Source of the DNA: JAXDMK01 sp963790325
GTDB lineage: Bacteria; Actinomycetota; Acidimicrobiia; Acidimicrobiales; AC-14
Length of the DNA stretch: 64,000 bases
Reading direction: 5' to 3'
Assembly: GCA_963790325.1 (NCBI GenBank)
Contig: CAWBNY010000001.1
Location: 1 to 64,000, forward strand
Position 1 is the first letter of the stretch. Each line of letters begins with the position of its first letter. This document shows positions 35,350 to 44,832 of this stretch, in pieces. Position numbers and translations under genes: made by a program. The notes beneath the pieces are model-generated. The model was not told the origin of the DNA and ran no database searches. It worked only from the letters and a program-made list of their open reading frames with translations.

Positions 35350-35418
35350 ATGGCGGCTATGAGGTTGTTCACATGGGTCTGCCCACATGAGTCTGGCCAC
35401 ATGAGCCTGCCCAAATGA
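35350..35418 (+). promoter_or_regulatory. lysC leader with chained mini-ORFs
   Basis: Three 5-codon ORFs are chained by ATGA overlaps into lysC: MGLPT-stop (35373-35390), MSLAT-stop (35387-35404) and MSLPK-stop (35401-35418, whose TGA overlaps the lysC ATG at 35415). The last codons are ACA (Thr), ACA (Thr) and AAA (Lys), all rare in this GC-rich DNA. A GAGG (35361-35364) stands 8 nt before the first ATG. lysC has no ribosome binding site of its own. An alternative single 22-codon ORF runs from ATG 35350 to the same TGA. CACAAT (35346-35351) may be the -10 box. A regulatory role is inferred. Confidence 0.6.
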
Positions 35419-35428
35419 GTCTGGTCGT
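35373..35428 (+). repeat. 14-bp tandem repeat, 4 copies, each with an ATG
   Basis: The units are ATGGGTCTGCCCAC (35373), ATGAGTCTGGCCAC (35387), ATGAGCCTGCCCAA (35401) and a diverged ATGAGTCTGGTCGT (35415) that is the lysC start itself. The exact 14-bp spacing suggests duplication of the lysC initiation region. Confidence 0.85.
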
Positions 35429-36638
35429 CCAGAAGTACGGCGGCTCGTCGGTGGCCGACGCCGACCGCATCCGCGCCGTGGCCGAGCACGTCGTCCACAC
35501 CAAGCGCCAGGGCCACGACGTGGTCGTCGTCGTCAGCGCCATGGGCAAGACCACCGACAGCCTGCTCCGCCTGGCCCACGACGTGTCCCCCGAGCCCCAC
35601 CTGCGGGAGCTCGACATGCTCGTCAGCGCCGGGGAGCGCATCTCCATGGCCCTGCTGTGCATGGCCATCCACGACATGGGCGTCTACGCCACCTCGTTCA
35701 CCGGCAGCCAGGCGGGCATCGTCACCGACTCCACCCACGGCAAGGCCAAGATCCTCGAAGTGCGGGCCGACCGCCTGCGGGACGGTTTGGCCCTCGGCCA
35801 CGTGGTGGTCGTGGCCGGCTTCCAGGGTGTGTCGCTGGAGAAGGAGGTGACGACCATGGGCCGGGGGGCATCCGACCTCACCGCGGTGGCTCTGGCCTCG
35901 GCCCTGGGGGCCGACGCCTGCGAGATCTTCACCGACGTCACCGGCGTGTTCACCGCCGATCCCCGGGTGGTGCCGAAGGCCCGCCGGCTGTCGATCGTCT
36001 CCTACGAGGAGATGCTGGAGATGGCGGCCACGGGCGGCAAGGTGCTGGCCCTGCGTTCTGTCGAGTTCGCCCGCAACCACGGCGTGGCCCTGCACGTCCG
36101 TTCGAGCTTCACCTGGGAACCGGGCACCTGGGTCCGCAAGGAGGACGAAGGCATGGAGGCAGCGATCATCTCGGGGGTCACCCACGACCTCTCCGAGGCC
36201 AAGGTCACCCTCGTCGGCGTGCCCGACAAGCCGGGCATCGCCGCCCGCCTGTTCCGGGCCCTGGCCGACGAGGCGGTGAACGTCGACATGATCGAGCAGA
36301 ACGTCTCGATCCACGGCGTCACCGACATCTCCTTCACCATGCCCCGGGCCGACCTCACCGCCGGCCGGCGGATCACCGAGGCCATGGCCGCCGAGATCGG
36401 GGCCACCGAGGTGATCGCCGACGCCGACATCGGCCGCATCAGCCTGGTCGGTGCGGGCATGAAGACCCACCCCGGAGTGGCGGCGACCATGTTCGAGGCC
36501 CTGGCCGACGAGGGCGTGAACATCGAGATGATCTCGACCTCGTCCATCCGGATCAGCTGTGTCGTGCGGGGTCAGGACGTGGAGCGGGCGGTCCGGGCCC
36601 TCCACGACCGCTTCGAGTTGGACCAAGCCCGGAGTTAG
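35415..36638 (+). CDS. lysC: Aspartate kinase
   Basis: The 407-residue enzyme has kinase motif VVQKYGGSSVADADRIR at the start, VVSAMGKTTDSLL, GRGASDLTAVALASALGADA, and two C-terminal ACT domains (VTLVGVPDKPGIAARLFRAL; ISLVGAGMKTHPGVAATMF) that bind inhibitory lysine and threonine. It makes aspartyl phosphate, the first step to Lys, Thr, Met and diaminopimelate. The start ATG 35415 lies in the tandem repeat and overlaps a mini-ORF stop. asd follows 31 bp after the stop. Confidence 0.96.
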   Translation: MSLVVQKYGGSSVADADRIRAVAEHVVHTKRQGHDVVVVVSAMGKTTDSLLRLAHDVSPEPHLRELDMLVSAGERISMALLCMAIHDMGVYATSFTGSQAGIVTDSTHGKAKILEVRADRLRDGLALGHVVVVAGFQGVSLEKEVTTMGRGASDLTAVALASALGADACEIFTDVTGVFTADPRVVPKARRLSIVSYEEMLEMAATGGKVLALRSVEFARNHGVALHVRSSFTWEPGTWVRKEDEGMEAAIISGVTHDLSEAKVTLVGVPDKPGIAARLFRALADEAVNVDMIEQNVSIHGVTDISFTMPRADLTAGRRITEAMAAEIGATEVIADADIGRISLVGAGMKTHPGVAATMFEALADEGVNIEMISTSSIRISCVVRGQDVERAVRALHDRFELDQARS

Positions 36639-36669
36639 TCCGAGGTCCCGTCCGGTAGCGTTGTACCTC

Positions 36670-37692
36670 ATGCACGTCGGAGTCGTCGGAGCCACCGGAC
36701 TGGTGGGCGGGGTCATGCGCACGCTGCTGGCCGAGCGCGCCTTCCCGATCGACACCCTGCGGCTGTTCGCCAGCGCCCGCTCGGCCGGGCGGCCGCTGCC
36801 GTGGGCGGGGGGTGAGGTGGTCGTCGAGGAGGCGGAGACGGCCGACTACCGGGGTCTCGACCTGGTCCTGTTCTCGGCCGGCGCCACCATCTCCCGGTCC
36901 CTCGCGCCCCGGGTGGCGGCGATGGGGCCGGTGGTCGTCGACAACTCCTCGGCCTGGCGGGCCGACCCCGACGTCCCTCTGGTGGTGGCCGAGGTCAACC
37001 CCCACGCCCTGGCTTCCATCCCCAAGGGCATCGTGGCCAACCCCAACTGCACGACGATGGTGGCCATGCCGGTGGTCAAGCCCCTCCACGTGGCGGCGGG
37101 GTTGCGGCGGATCGTCGCCTCCACCTACCAGGCGGTGTCGGGGGCGGGCGTCAAGGGCGTGTCCGAGCTCGAGAAGCAGGCGGCCAACGTGAGCGGGCGG
37201 GCCACCGAGCTCACGCTCCACGGTGCGGCGGGGGTGGAGTTCCCCTCCCCGGAGGCGTTCGTGGCGCCCATCGCCTTCAACGTCGTCCCCCTGGCCGGCC
37301 GGTTGGTCGACGACGGTTCGGAAGAGACCGACGAGGAGCAGAAGCTCCGCAACGAGAGCCGCAAGATCCTGGAGATCGCCGACCTGGCGGTCTCGTGCAC
37401 GTGCGTGCGGGTGCCGGTGTACACCGGCCACTCGCTGTCGCTGAATCTCGAGTTCGAACGCCCGCTGTCGGTCGAGCGGGCCCGTGAGATCCTGGCGTCG
37501 GCCCCGGCGGTCACCCTGGCCGACGTTCCCACACCACTCGTCGCAGCCGGCGCCGACCCCACCTTCGTGGGTCGGATCCGCCGTGATCATGGGGCCGAGC
37601 ACGGCCTCGCCCTGTTCCTGAGCGGCGACAACCTGCGCAAAGGAGCGGCGCTCAACGCCGTTCAGATCGCAGAAGCGCTCGCCAGGGTCTAG
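36670..37692 (+). CDS. asd: Aspartate-semialdehyde dehydrogenase
   Basis: The 340-residue enzyme has the NADP-binding start HVGVVGATGLVGGVMRTLL, LFSAGATISRSLAPRVA, active-site Cys in IVANPNCTTMVAMPVVKPLH, TYQAVSGAGVKG and a His in YTGHSLSLNLEF. It reduces aspartyl phosphate to the semialdehyde. ATG 36670 lies 8 nt after TAGCGT (36656-36661) with no ribosome binding site, so asd can have its own leaderless transcript besides read-through from lysC. Confidence 0.96.
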   Translation: MHVGVVGATGLVGGVMRTLLAERAFPIDTLRLFASARSAGRPLPWAGGEVVVEEAETADYRGLDLVLFSAGATISRSLAPRVAAMGPVVVDNSSAWRADPDVPLVVAEVNPHALASIPKGIVANPNCTTMVAMPVVKPLHVAAGLRRIVASTYQAVSGAGVKGVSELEKQAANVSGRATELTLHGAAGVEFPSPEAFVAPIAFNVVPLAGRLVDDGSEETDEEQKLRNESRKILEIADLAVSCTCVRVPVYTGHSLSLNLEFERPLSVERAREILASAPAVTLADVPTPLVAAGADPTFVGRIRRDHGAEHGLALFLSGDNLRKGAALNAVQIAEALARV

Positions 37693-37729
37693 AACAGTCA
37701 CTAGCCGAACAGCGAGCTCGGGGGACACC

Positions 37730-38146
37730 GTGACCAGCCAACAGAAAGTCGTCCCCGTCTTCGTGCTCTTGCTGCTGATGGCTGCGGTCGGCTACACGCT
37801 GCTGCCCTACAAGTTCGCCGACACCATCGAGTGCGAGGCACCCCTTTTCGGCGGCGAGCCCAAGACCCTCGACGCCCCGGTGGAGGGTCTCATCCGGCCC
37901 GAGGAGGACTGCCCGTCCAAGGGCCGCAGCCGGCTCACGGTGGCCGCCTTCGCGGCCCTGATCTTCTCCGCCGCCGGCGTCGCCCTGGTGGGGTTGAAGC
38001 CCACCAGCGCCTCCTGCCTGGCCGGCGCCCACGCCGACTGCCGTGAGTGGTGGGCGGGGGCCATGGGCGGGGGCGCCGACGCCTTCTCCTGCCAGTGCGA
38101 CTGCCACTACGAGCACTCGGGCACCACCAACTGGTCGTCCGCCTGA
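37730..38146 (+). CDS. Two-TM membrane protein with Cys-rich tail
   Basis: The 138-residue protein has membrane spans near residues 8-25 and 70-90. Between them is a loop with two Cys (IECEAPLFGG, EEDCPSKGRS), and the tail is Cys-rich (SASCLAGAHADCREW, FSCQCDCHYEHSG). The cysteines could form disulfides or bind metal. No family is recognised. GTG 37730 has a GGGGGAC stretch upstream. It follows asd on the same strand after 37 bp. Confidence 0.7.
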   Translation: MTSQQKVVPVFVLLLLMAAVGYTLLPYKFADTIECEAPLFGGEPKTLDAPVEGLIRPEEDCPSKGRSRLTVAAFAALIFSAAGVALVGLKPTSASCLAGAHADCREWWAGAMGGGADAFSCQCDCHYEHSGTTNWSSA

Positions 38147-38352
38147 CCCGACCCACCCGAACCGGTGACGGATCCCGGGGTTGGGGCACCCGAAACCGTC
38201 ACCAGTTGGTCAGCCGCCGGTTGTCCGGCACCGGCGGCCACCTCGACGCCGCCGACGGGCGGCCGCCCCCTCCGGCTGCCGGCCGAGCGACCGGCAGCGC
38301 GGAGGTCTCCGGCTCCGCCGGCGACCGGAAGCTTCTCGAACCAGGGTCTCCG

Positions 38353-39387
38353 TCAGGCGGCCGTGATGTTCCCGGCCATGCCGCTGGGGGCGTGGTAGAT
38401 GCACACGTAGGAGTAGCTGCCCTCCTCGGAGATCACGAAGGTGAAGCTGCGGACCGCCTCCGGGGGCGGTGAGGCGGGCGGCGCGGCGGGGGGCAGGACG
38501 CCCGAGTTGTAGGGACCCCCAGTCGGTCGGAGGGTGATCGGCGACGGGCCGGTGGGGGTGTTCGACACCGGGTCGAGGGGATCCTGGGGCAGTTGCCCAC
38601 CGGCCGCGAACGAGGCCGTGTGCGGCGCCTCGGTGTTGTTGACGAACGTCACCGAGTCGCCGGGGCGGACCTCGCCGCTGACCGGGGCGAAGGCGAGGAT
38701 GTCGGTGTGCTCGGTGGTGGCCCCCATCTCGTAGGTCCAGGTGGTGGAGCCGTCGGGGTAGGCCGTCTGCTTGGGAGGGGTGTCGATGAGCTTCTTCTTG
38801 GCCGCCCGGCCCTCGTCCAGCCACTGGTTGAGCTCGGTGTCGGCCCGCTCGTTGATGTCGGCCTGGCTGTCGGCCGGCCCCCCCTCGTCAGAGACGGTGA
38901 CCGTGCCGGTCATGAGGGGATGGATGATGCAGATGTAGCCGTACTCGCCGGCGGTGGGGAAGGCCAGGACGAGCGGCTCCGCCGGCGTCGGGCCCAGCGG
39001 CCGGAGGCCAGAGTTCACCAGCGAGGTGCCGTCGTAGCTGGTGGCGGGGGGCGTGCTCGGCGCGAACAGGGCTTGCCCCTCGGCCGACTCCGGCGAGGGC
39101 GGCGTCTGCCCCGCGGGGAGGAACGTGACCGAGTGGGGCTCGGGCCCGTTGAAGCGCCACTCGACCGAGGCGCCGGTTCGAACCGAGATCGCTCCGGGAA
39201 GGAACTCCAGGACCGCTATGTTCGGGTCCTGCTGGTCGTTGAGACCGGCCAGCACGTTGACCGTCGTCGGCGCCGAGTCTTCCGACGTAGCTTCGTCGTC
39301 GTCGTCGCCACACGCCCCTAGGAGCATCACCGCCACCACCCCCAGGACGAGCCAGCGGGCCCTGCCTCCAGCCACGATTCTGCGCAT
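38353..39387 (-). CDS. Lipoprotein with two cupredoxin domains
   Basis: The 344-residue protein has a lipobox (VMLLGAC, Cys26) and two plastocyanin-like domains. The first shows His in PEPHSVTF and the ligand loop YICIIHPLMTG. The second shows His in EAPHTASF and YVCIYHAPSGMAG, so both keep the His, Cys, His and Met set for type-1 copper. It probably shuttles electrons at the outer face of the membrane. ATG 39387 has GGAGG upstream. Divergent from a His-tailed protein, which may be functionally linked. Confidence 0.9.
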   Translation of the reverse strand: MRRIVAGGRARWLVLGVVAVMLLGACGDDDDEATSEDSAPTTVNVLAGLNDQQDPNIAVLEFLPGAISVRTGASVEWRFNGPEPHSVTFLPAGQTPPSPESAEGQALFAPSTPPATSYDGTSLVNSGLRPLGPTPAEPLVLAFPTAGEYGYICIIHPLMTGTVTVSDEGGPADSQADINERADTELNQWLDEGRAAKKKLIDTPPKQTAYPDGSTTWTYEMGATTEHTDILAFAPVSGEVRPGDSVTFVNNTEAPHTASFAAGGQLPQDPLDPVSNTPTGPSPITLRPTGGPYNSGVLPPAAPPASPPPEAVRSFTFVISEEGSYSYVCIYHAPSGMAGNITAA

Positions 39388-39487
39388 GCGTCCCTCCTGC
39401 GTTTGAATTGAATGGAAACCTAGTCAAAGCACGGCCGCCCGCGTCACACGCCGTTCAGAAACCCGCAGATCCACCAGAGGAGCACCG

Positions 39488-39883
39488 ATGGCAGACACTT
39501 TCCAGAGCCAGACCGTCCGGCTGGGCCAGTTCGAGATCCGCGAGGACCAGATGATCGAGGGCATGACCGCCACCGACTGCCTGATCTTGGGCCCCGCGGT
39601 GGTCGTCCTCCATGGCTGCACCCTCGACCACTGCACGTGGGAGCACCCTGGCACCGACATCGGAAGCATCCTCTGGCGTTTTCCGAAGGCGCCCGAGGTC
39701 GTCGGCTGCCTGGTGCTGGCCAACTGCACGTTCACCCGCTGCAACTTCCGCGGCGTCGGCATCGCCGGCACGGTGGAGATGCTCGCCGACTGGCGCCGCA
39801 AACTGGCCCCGGTGTCGCAGGGCAAGGCGCCCCAGGGCGGCCACGACCACGGCGACCACGGCGACCACGGGCACGATCACTAG
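39488..39883 (+). CDS. Protein with His-rich metal-binding tail
   Basis: The 131-residue protein has a core with repeated short strands (TATDCLILGPAVVVLHGCTL, GCLVLANCTFTRCNFRG) reminiscent of pentapeptide or small beta-helix proteins, four or more Cys, and the tail GGHDHGDHGDHGHDH. No signal peptide is seen. The tail should bind Cu, Ni or Zn. ATG 39488 has GAGGAG 6 nt upstream. A 100-bp gap to the divergent cupredoxin gene could hold a shared promoter. Family not recognised. Confidence 0.75.
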   Translation: MADTFQSQTVRLGQFEIREDQMIEGMTATDCLILGPAVVVLHGCTLDHCTWEHPGTDIGSILWRFPKAPEVVGCLVLANCTFTRCNFRGVGIAGTVEMLADWRRKLAPVSQGKAPQGGHDHGDHGDHGHDH

Positions 39884-39946
39884 GCGGCGCCGGGCACCCG
39901 GGGTGCCCGGGACCGCTGGACGCCGGGAACCGCCCCCTGGTCGGCG

Positions 39947-40219
39947 CTACTCGATCGGGAGGCGGGCGAGTAGCTCCGACTTCTGCTGCTCGAACTCCTC
40001 GTAGTCGATGGTGCCGTCCTCGAAGCCCCGGTGGAGGCGCTCGACGAGCACGAGGAGGTCGGCGGCCGAGACCTCGCCCTCGGTGGGGATGGCGACCTCG
40101 TCGCCACCGCCGAGCCGGTCCGCGGCCGACCGCTCCATGCGCTTCTCGCGCTTGGCCGCGGCCTTGGCCTTCTTGTCTCTGTCGCGTTGAAGCTTGCCGA
40201 AGCTGGCGCGCTGCGCCAC
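39947..40219 (-). CDS. Small SHOCT-like protein
   Basis: The 90-residue protein has a basic, coiled N-terminus (KLQRDRDKKAKAAAKREKRM) and a C-terminal short helix pair, HRGFEDGTIDYEEFEQQKSE, followed by LLARLPIE, which fits the SHOCT pattern. SHOCT motifs are often oligomerisation tails. GTG 40219 has GGAGG 7 nt upstream. Function unknown. Confidence 0.75.
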   Translation of the reverse strand: MAQRASFGKLQRDRDKKAKAAAKREKRMERSAADRLGGGDEVAIPTEGEVSAADLLVLVERLHRGFEDGTIDYEEFEQQKSELLARLPIE

Positions 40220-40342
40220 GTTGGCCCTCCTTAGAACGGTGGGCTCATGTGCGCCCGGGCGTACCGCGCAAGGGCCAGGGGCACCTCTCGCGTGCCCACC
40301 AGCGTAGATGCCCGGACGACCCTTGTTCGACCCGGGGCCCCC

Positions 40343-41968
<1,626 letters not shown>

Positions 41969-42008
41969 CCGGTCAGGGTACGGGCCCGCCGCTCCTACGC
42001 TGAACGGG

Positions 42009-43763
42009 ATGATCCTGGTCGACGTCGAACGGGTGTCCGCCCGCCGGCCCGACCGGCCTCTCTTCGAGGACCTGTCGGTCACCGTGTCCACCGGCGACCG
42101 GCTGGGGGTGGTCGGACGCAACGGGGCGGGCAAGTCGACGCTGCTGCGGGTGCTGGCGGGGGCGGCCGAGGCGGAGGAGGGCGTGGCGCGGCGGGGGCGG
42201 GGCGTGCGGGTGGCGTTCCTCGACCAGCACCCGGCGTTGCCGGAGGGCACCGTCCGGGGCGCGGTGGGCGACGGCTGGGAGGCGGCAGCCATCCTCGACC
42301 GGCTGGGCATGGGTGCTCTGGGGAACGCCGATGTGGCCACGCTGTCCGGCGGCCAGGCCAAGCGGGTGGCCCTGGCCCGGGCCCTGCTGGACGAGGTCGA
42401 CCTCCTCGTCCTCGACGAGCCCACCAACCACCTCGACATCGACGCCGTCTCCTGGCTGGAGGACCGCCTGGCCGGGTTCGGCGGGGGGCTGGTCCTGGTC
42501 ACCCACGACCGCCACGTGCTCGATCGGGTGACCACTCGCATCCTCGAGCTGGACCGGGGTCGGGGCTACGTCCACAGCGACGGGTACGCCGGCTACCTGG
42601 CCGCCCGCAGCGAGCGGGGCGAGCGGGAGGCCACCGCCGAGTCCGTCCGCCGCAACCTGGCCCGCTCCGAGCTGGCGTGGCTGCGGCGGGGAGCGCCCGC
42701 CCGCACCCGCAAGCCCAAGGCCCGGATCGCGTCGGCGACGGCCATCGTCGAGGGGCGGGGCCCGGTGGTGGAGGGGACGGTCGCCCTGGGGTCGGCGGTG
42801 GCACCCCGGCTGGGCGACCGGGTGGTCGACCTCCACGGCGTGGGCCACCGCTTCGGGGAGGACGGGTGGCTGTTCCGCGACCTCGACCTGGAGCTCGAAC
42901 CGGGCGGCCGGCTGGGGATCGTCGGAGCCAACGGGACGGGCAAGTCCACCCTCCTCGACATCGTGGCCGGGCGGCGGGCGGCGGTGGAGGGCCGGGTGGC
43001 CACCGCCCCGACGGTACGGGTCGGCTACTACGACCAGGTGGGCGCGGAGCTGGACCTCACCCAGCGGGTGCGGGCTGCGGTGGCGGCGCCCAACACCGAG
43101 CCCACCTGGGAGCAGGGTCGGCTCATGGAGCGGTTCCTGTTCGACGCCGACGCCCAGTGGGCGCCGATCGGCACCCTGTCCGGCGGCGAGCGACGGCGGC
43201 TGCAGCTGCTGCTGGTGCTGGCCCGGCTGCCCAACGTCCTGCTGCTGGACGAGCCCACCAACGACCTCGATCTCGACACCCTGCGGGCGCTGGAGGACTA
43301 CCTCGAGGCGTGGCCCGGATCGCTGGTGGTGGTCAGCCACGACCGGGCCCTCCTGGAGCGGACAGTGGAGGACGTGCTCGTGCTCGACGGCGTCGGCGGC
43401 GCCCGGCAGGCTCCCGGCGGGTACGCCGAGTACGAGGCCGAGCGGCGCCGACGGCGGGAGGGCGGGGGGACGCCCGTGGTCGGGACCCGACCGCCACGGT
43501 CGGCGCCGACGGGTCCGGTGGCTCCGGCGGGGGCCAAGCCGAGGTCGGTCAGCACCCTCCGGCGGCTGGTGGCATTAGCTGAACGGGACATGACAAACGC
43601 GACTGAGCACCGGGATCGATTGCAGGCCGACTTGTCCACCGAGGTGGGTTCGGACGATCACACAGCCCTCGCCGCCACGGCCCACGCATTGGCCGAGGCC
43701 GAGGTCACGCTGGCGGCCGCAGAGGACCGCTGGCTGGCCCTCACCGAGGAGCTCGGGGCGTAA
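42009..43763 (+). CDS. ABC-F family ATPase with C-terminal coiled coil (Uup-like)
   Basis: The 584-residue protein has Walker A motifs GRNGAGKSTLLRVL and GANGTGKSTLLDIV, signatures LSGGQAKRVALARAL and LSGGERRRLQLLLVL, and Walker B LLVLDEPTNHLD and VLLLDEPTNDLD. A C-terminal Glu/Ala/Arg-rich helical tail (VSTLRRLVALAERDMTNATE onward) resembles the Uup DNA-binding coiled coil. ATG 42009 lies 7 nt after TACGCT (41996-42001). Probably a ribosome-associated factor. Confidence 0.92.
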   Translation: MILVDVERVSARRPDRPLFEDLSVTVSTGDRLGVVGRNGAGKSTLLRVLAGAAEAEEGVARRGRGVRVAFLDQHPALPEGTVRGAVGDGWEAAAILDRLGMGALGNADVATLSGGQAKRVALARALLDEVDLLVLDEPTNHLDIDAVSWLEDRLAGFGGGLVLVTHDRHVLDRVTTRILELDRGRGYVHSDGYAGYLAARSERGEREATAESVRRNLARSELAWLRRGAPARTRKPKARIASATAIVEGRGPVVEGTVALGSAVAPRLGDRVVDLHGVGHRFGEDGWLFRDLDLELEPGGRLGIVGANGTGKSTLLDIVAGRRAAVEGRVATAPTVRVGYYDQVGAELDLTQRVRAAVAAPNTEPTWEQGRLMERFLFDADAQWAPIGTLSGGERRRLQLLLVLARLPNVLLLDEPTNDLDLDTLRALEDYLEAWPGSLVVVSHDRALLERTVEDVLVLDGVGGARQAPGGYAEYEAERRRRREGGGTPVVGTRPPRSAPTGPVAPAGAKPRSVSTLRRLVALAERDMTNATEHRDRLQADLSTEVGSDDHTALAATAHALAEAEVTLAAAEDRWLALTEELGA

Positions 43764-44097
43764 GCGTTTGGTGAACGGAGGGCGACCTCTGTTACAAAAG
43801 TCCTGGTGGAGGCGGTGCCGGGTGGTCCGGACAGCCCGACGAAGTGTGGTACAAACTTCGTCGACCGAGCGTTCCCCGGGTGCCGACGCGGTGCTGGGCG
43901 AGCCCGATAGCGACCCCAGGAGGGCCTGCCGCCTCACTGAATTCACCGAGGGTTAGTCCCGTCTGCACCTCGTACGGACACGAGTCCCGACCCGGAGATT
44001 TTTTTCGGGTTCGCGAGCCGAATGCCTCAAAGACGGCCGCCCGCATGCCGATGCCACACCTGACGCCCACTCCGGGCTCACTCAAGGAGGCGCACGA
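43764..44097 (+). promoter_or_regulatory. Long structured leader upstream of the rpf gene
   Basis: About 334 bp are non-coding. Visible elements are two similar boxes (GTTACAAAAG near 43791 and GGTACAAACTT near 43848), a perfect 8-bp hairpin GACGAAGT/ACTTCGTC at 43838-43862, and a T7 run inside a GACCCG/CGGGTT hairpin near 43994-44012. A short GCGAGCCGAATGCC segment follows near 44013. In actinobacteria rpf genes are often controlled by c-di-AMP (ydaO-type) riboswitches. I could not match the consensus by eye, so the class is open. Confidence 0.45.
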
Positions 44098-44742
44098 ATG
44101 CGCACGCCCCGACGACCCCTGGCTCTCGCCGCCACCCTCGCCACCGCCCTGCTGGGCGTCGGCGTGGTCTCCGGCGCCTCGCCAGCCGCCGCCGCCGCCC
44201 AAGACCCCGCCGCCGCCGTAGCCGACTGCACCATCAGCTCAGTCGGCATCGACGGCGTGCTCGACGCCCACCTGCTCCAAGCCTGTCTCCAGCAGGTCCA
44301 GTCCCTGCTCCAATTCGAAGCGCCGGCCGCGGACGACCACGTGGTCGCCGAGGAGGCGTCAGCCCCGATCGAGGAGGCTGCCTTCGAGTCGCCCGCGTTC
44401 GACGCGCTCGACGTGGTGTTCGACGTCGCCGCCGCCCCGGCCCCGGCCCCGGCCCCGGCCCCGGCCCCGGCCGGCGAGGAGATCACCCTCGTGGCCGACG
44501 ACTGGCTGAGCGGTGCCTTCGCCGCCCTCCGGGAATGCGAGTCGGGCGGGAACTACGCCATCAACACCGGAAACGGGTATTACGGCGCCTACCAGTTCGC
44601 CCTGTCCACGTGGCAGGGCCTCGGCTACAGCGGGTACCCCCACCAGGCGTCAGCCGCGGTGCAGGACCAGGCCGCCCGCGAGCTCCAGGCCCTCTACGGC
44701 TGGGGCCAGTGGCCCGGCTGCTCCTGGTATCTCGGCCTGTAA
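44098..44742 (+). CDS. Resuscitation-promoting-factor-like secreted muralytic enzyme
   Basis: The 214-residue protein has a signal peptide (PLALAATLATALLGVGVVSG, cleavage near AAAA), a middle region rich in Ala, Glu and Asp, a (Ala-Pro) linker and a C-terminal Rpf domain. That domain shows LRECESGGNYAINTGNGYYG with the catalytic Glu, AYQFALSTWQGLGYSG and GWGQWPGCS. It cleaves peptidoglycan to promote growth after dormancy. ATG 44098 has AAGGAGG 8 nt upstream. A long leader precedes it and a strong terminator follows. Confidence 0.92.
   Translation: MRTPRRPLALAATLATALLGVGVVSGASPAAAAAQDPAAAVADCTISSVGIDGVLDAHLLQACLQQVQSLLQFEAPAADDHVVAEEASAPIEEAAFESPAFDALDVVFDVAAAPAPAPAPAPAPAGEEITLVADDWLSGAFAALRECESGGNYAINTGNGYYGAYQFALSTWQGLGYSGYPHQASAAVQDQAARELQALYGWGQWPGCSWYLGL
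44437..44472 (+). repeat. CCGGCC hexanucleotide repeat, 6 copies
   Basis: Six perfect copies of CCGGCC encode the Ala-Pro linker of the Rpf-like protein. Slippage would change linker length in steps of one Ala-Pro pair without shifting the frame. Confidence 0.85.
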
Positions 44743-44781
44743 GCCAAGCCACGCACCCCGGCAAACTCATCGCCGGAAGTC

Positions 44782-44816
44782 GGAGGGCCCCTGATCGATC
44801 CGGTCGGGGGCCCTCC
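44782..44816. terminator. Strong hairpin between rpf and the HsdR-N gene
   Basis: A 10-bp stem GGAGGGCCCC/GGGGCCCTCC has a 15-nt loop and is followed by TGCGTTT on the plus strand. The genes on either side converge (44742 and 44833), so it may end both. Confidence 0.75.
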
Positions 44817-44832
44817 TGCGTTTACCGGGGAG

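Noticed and set aside
35387..35428. CRISPR-like short repeat array before lysC
   Set aside because: The units are 14 bp, directly abutting without spacers, and contain start codons. It is a tandem repeat, not a CRISPR array.
38164..38203. GGTGACGG...CCGTCACC inverted repeat after the Cys-rich membrane protein
   Set aside because: It has an 8-bp stem with a 24-nt loop and no U-tract. Too weak to call a terminator or operator.
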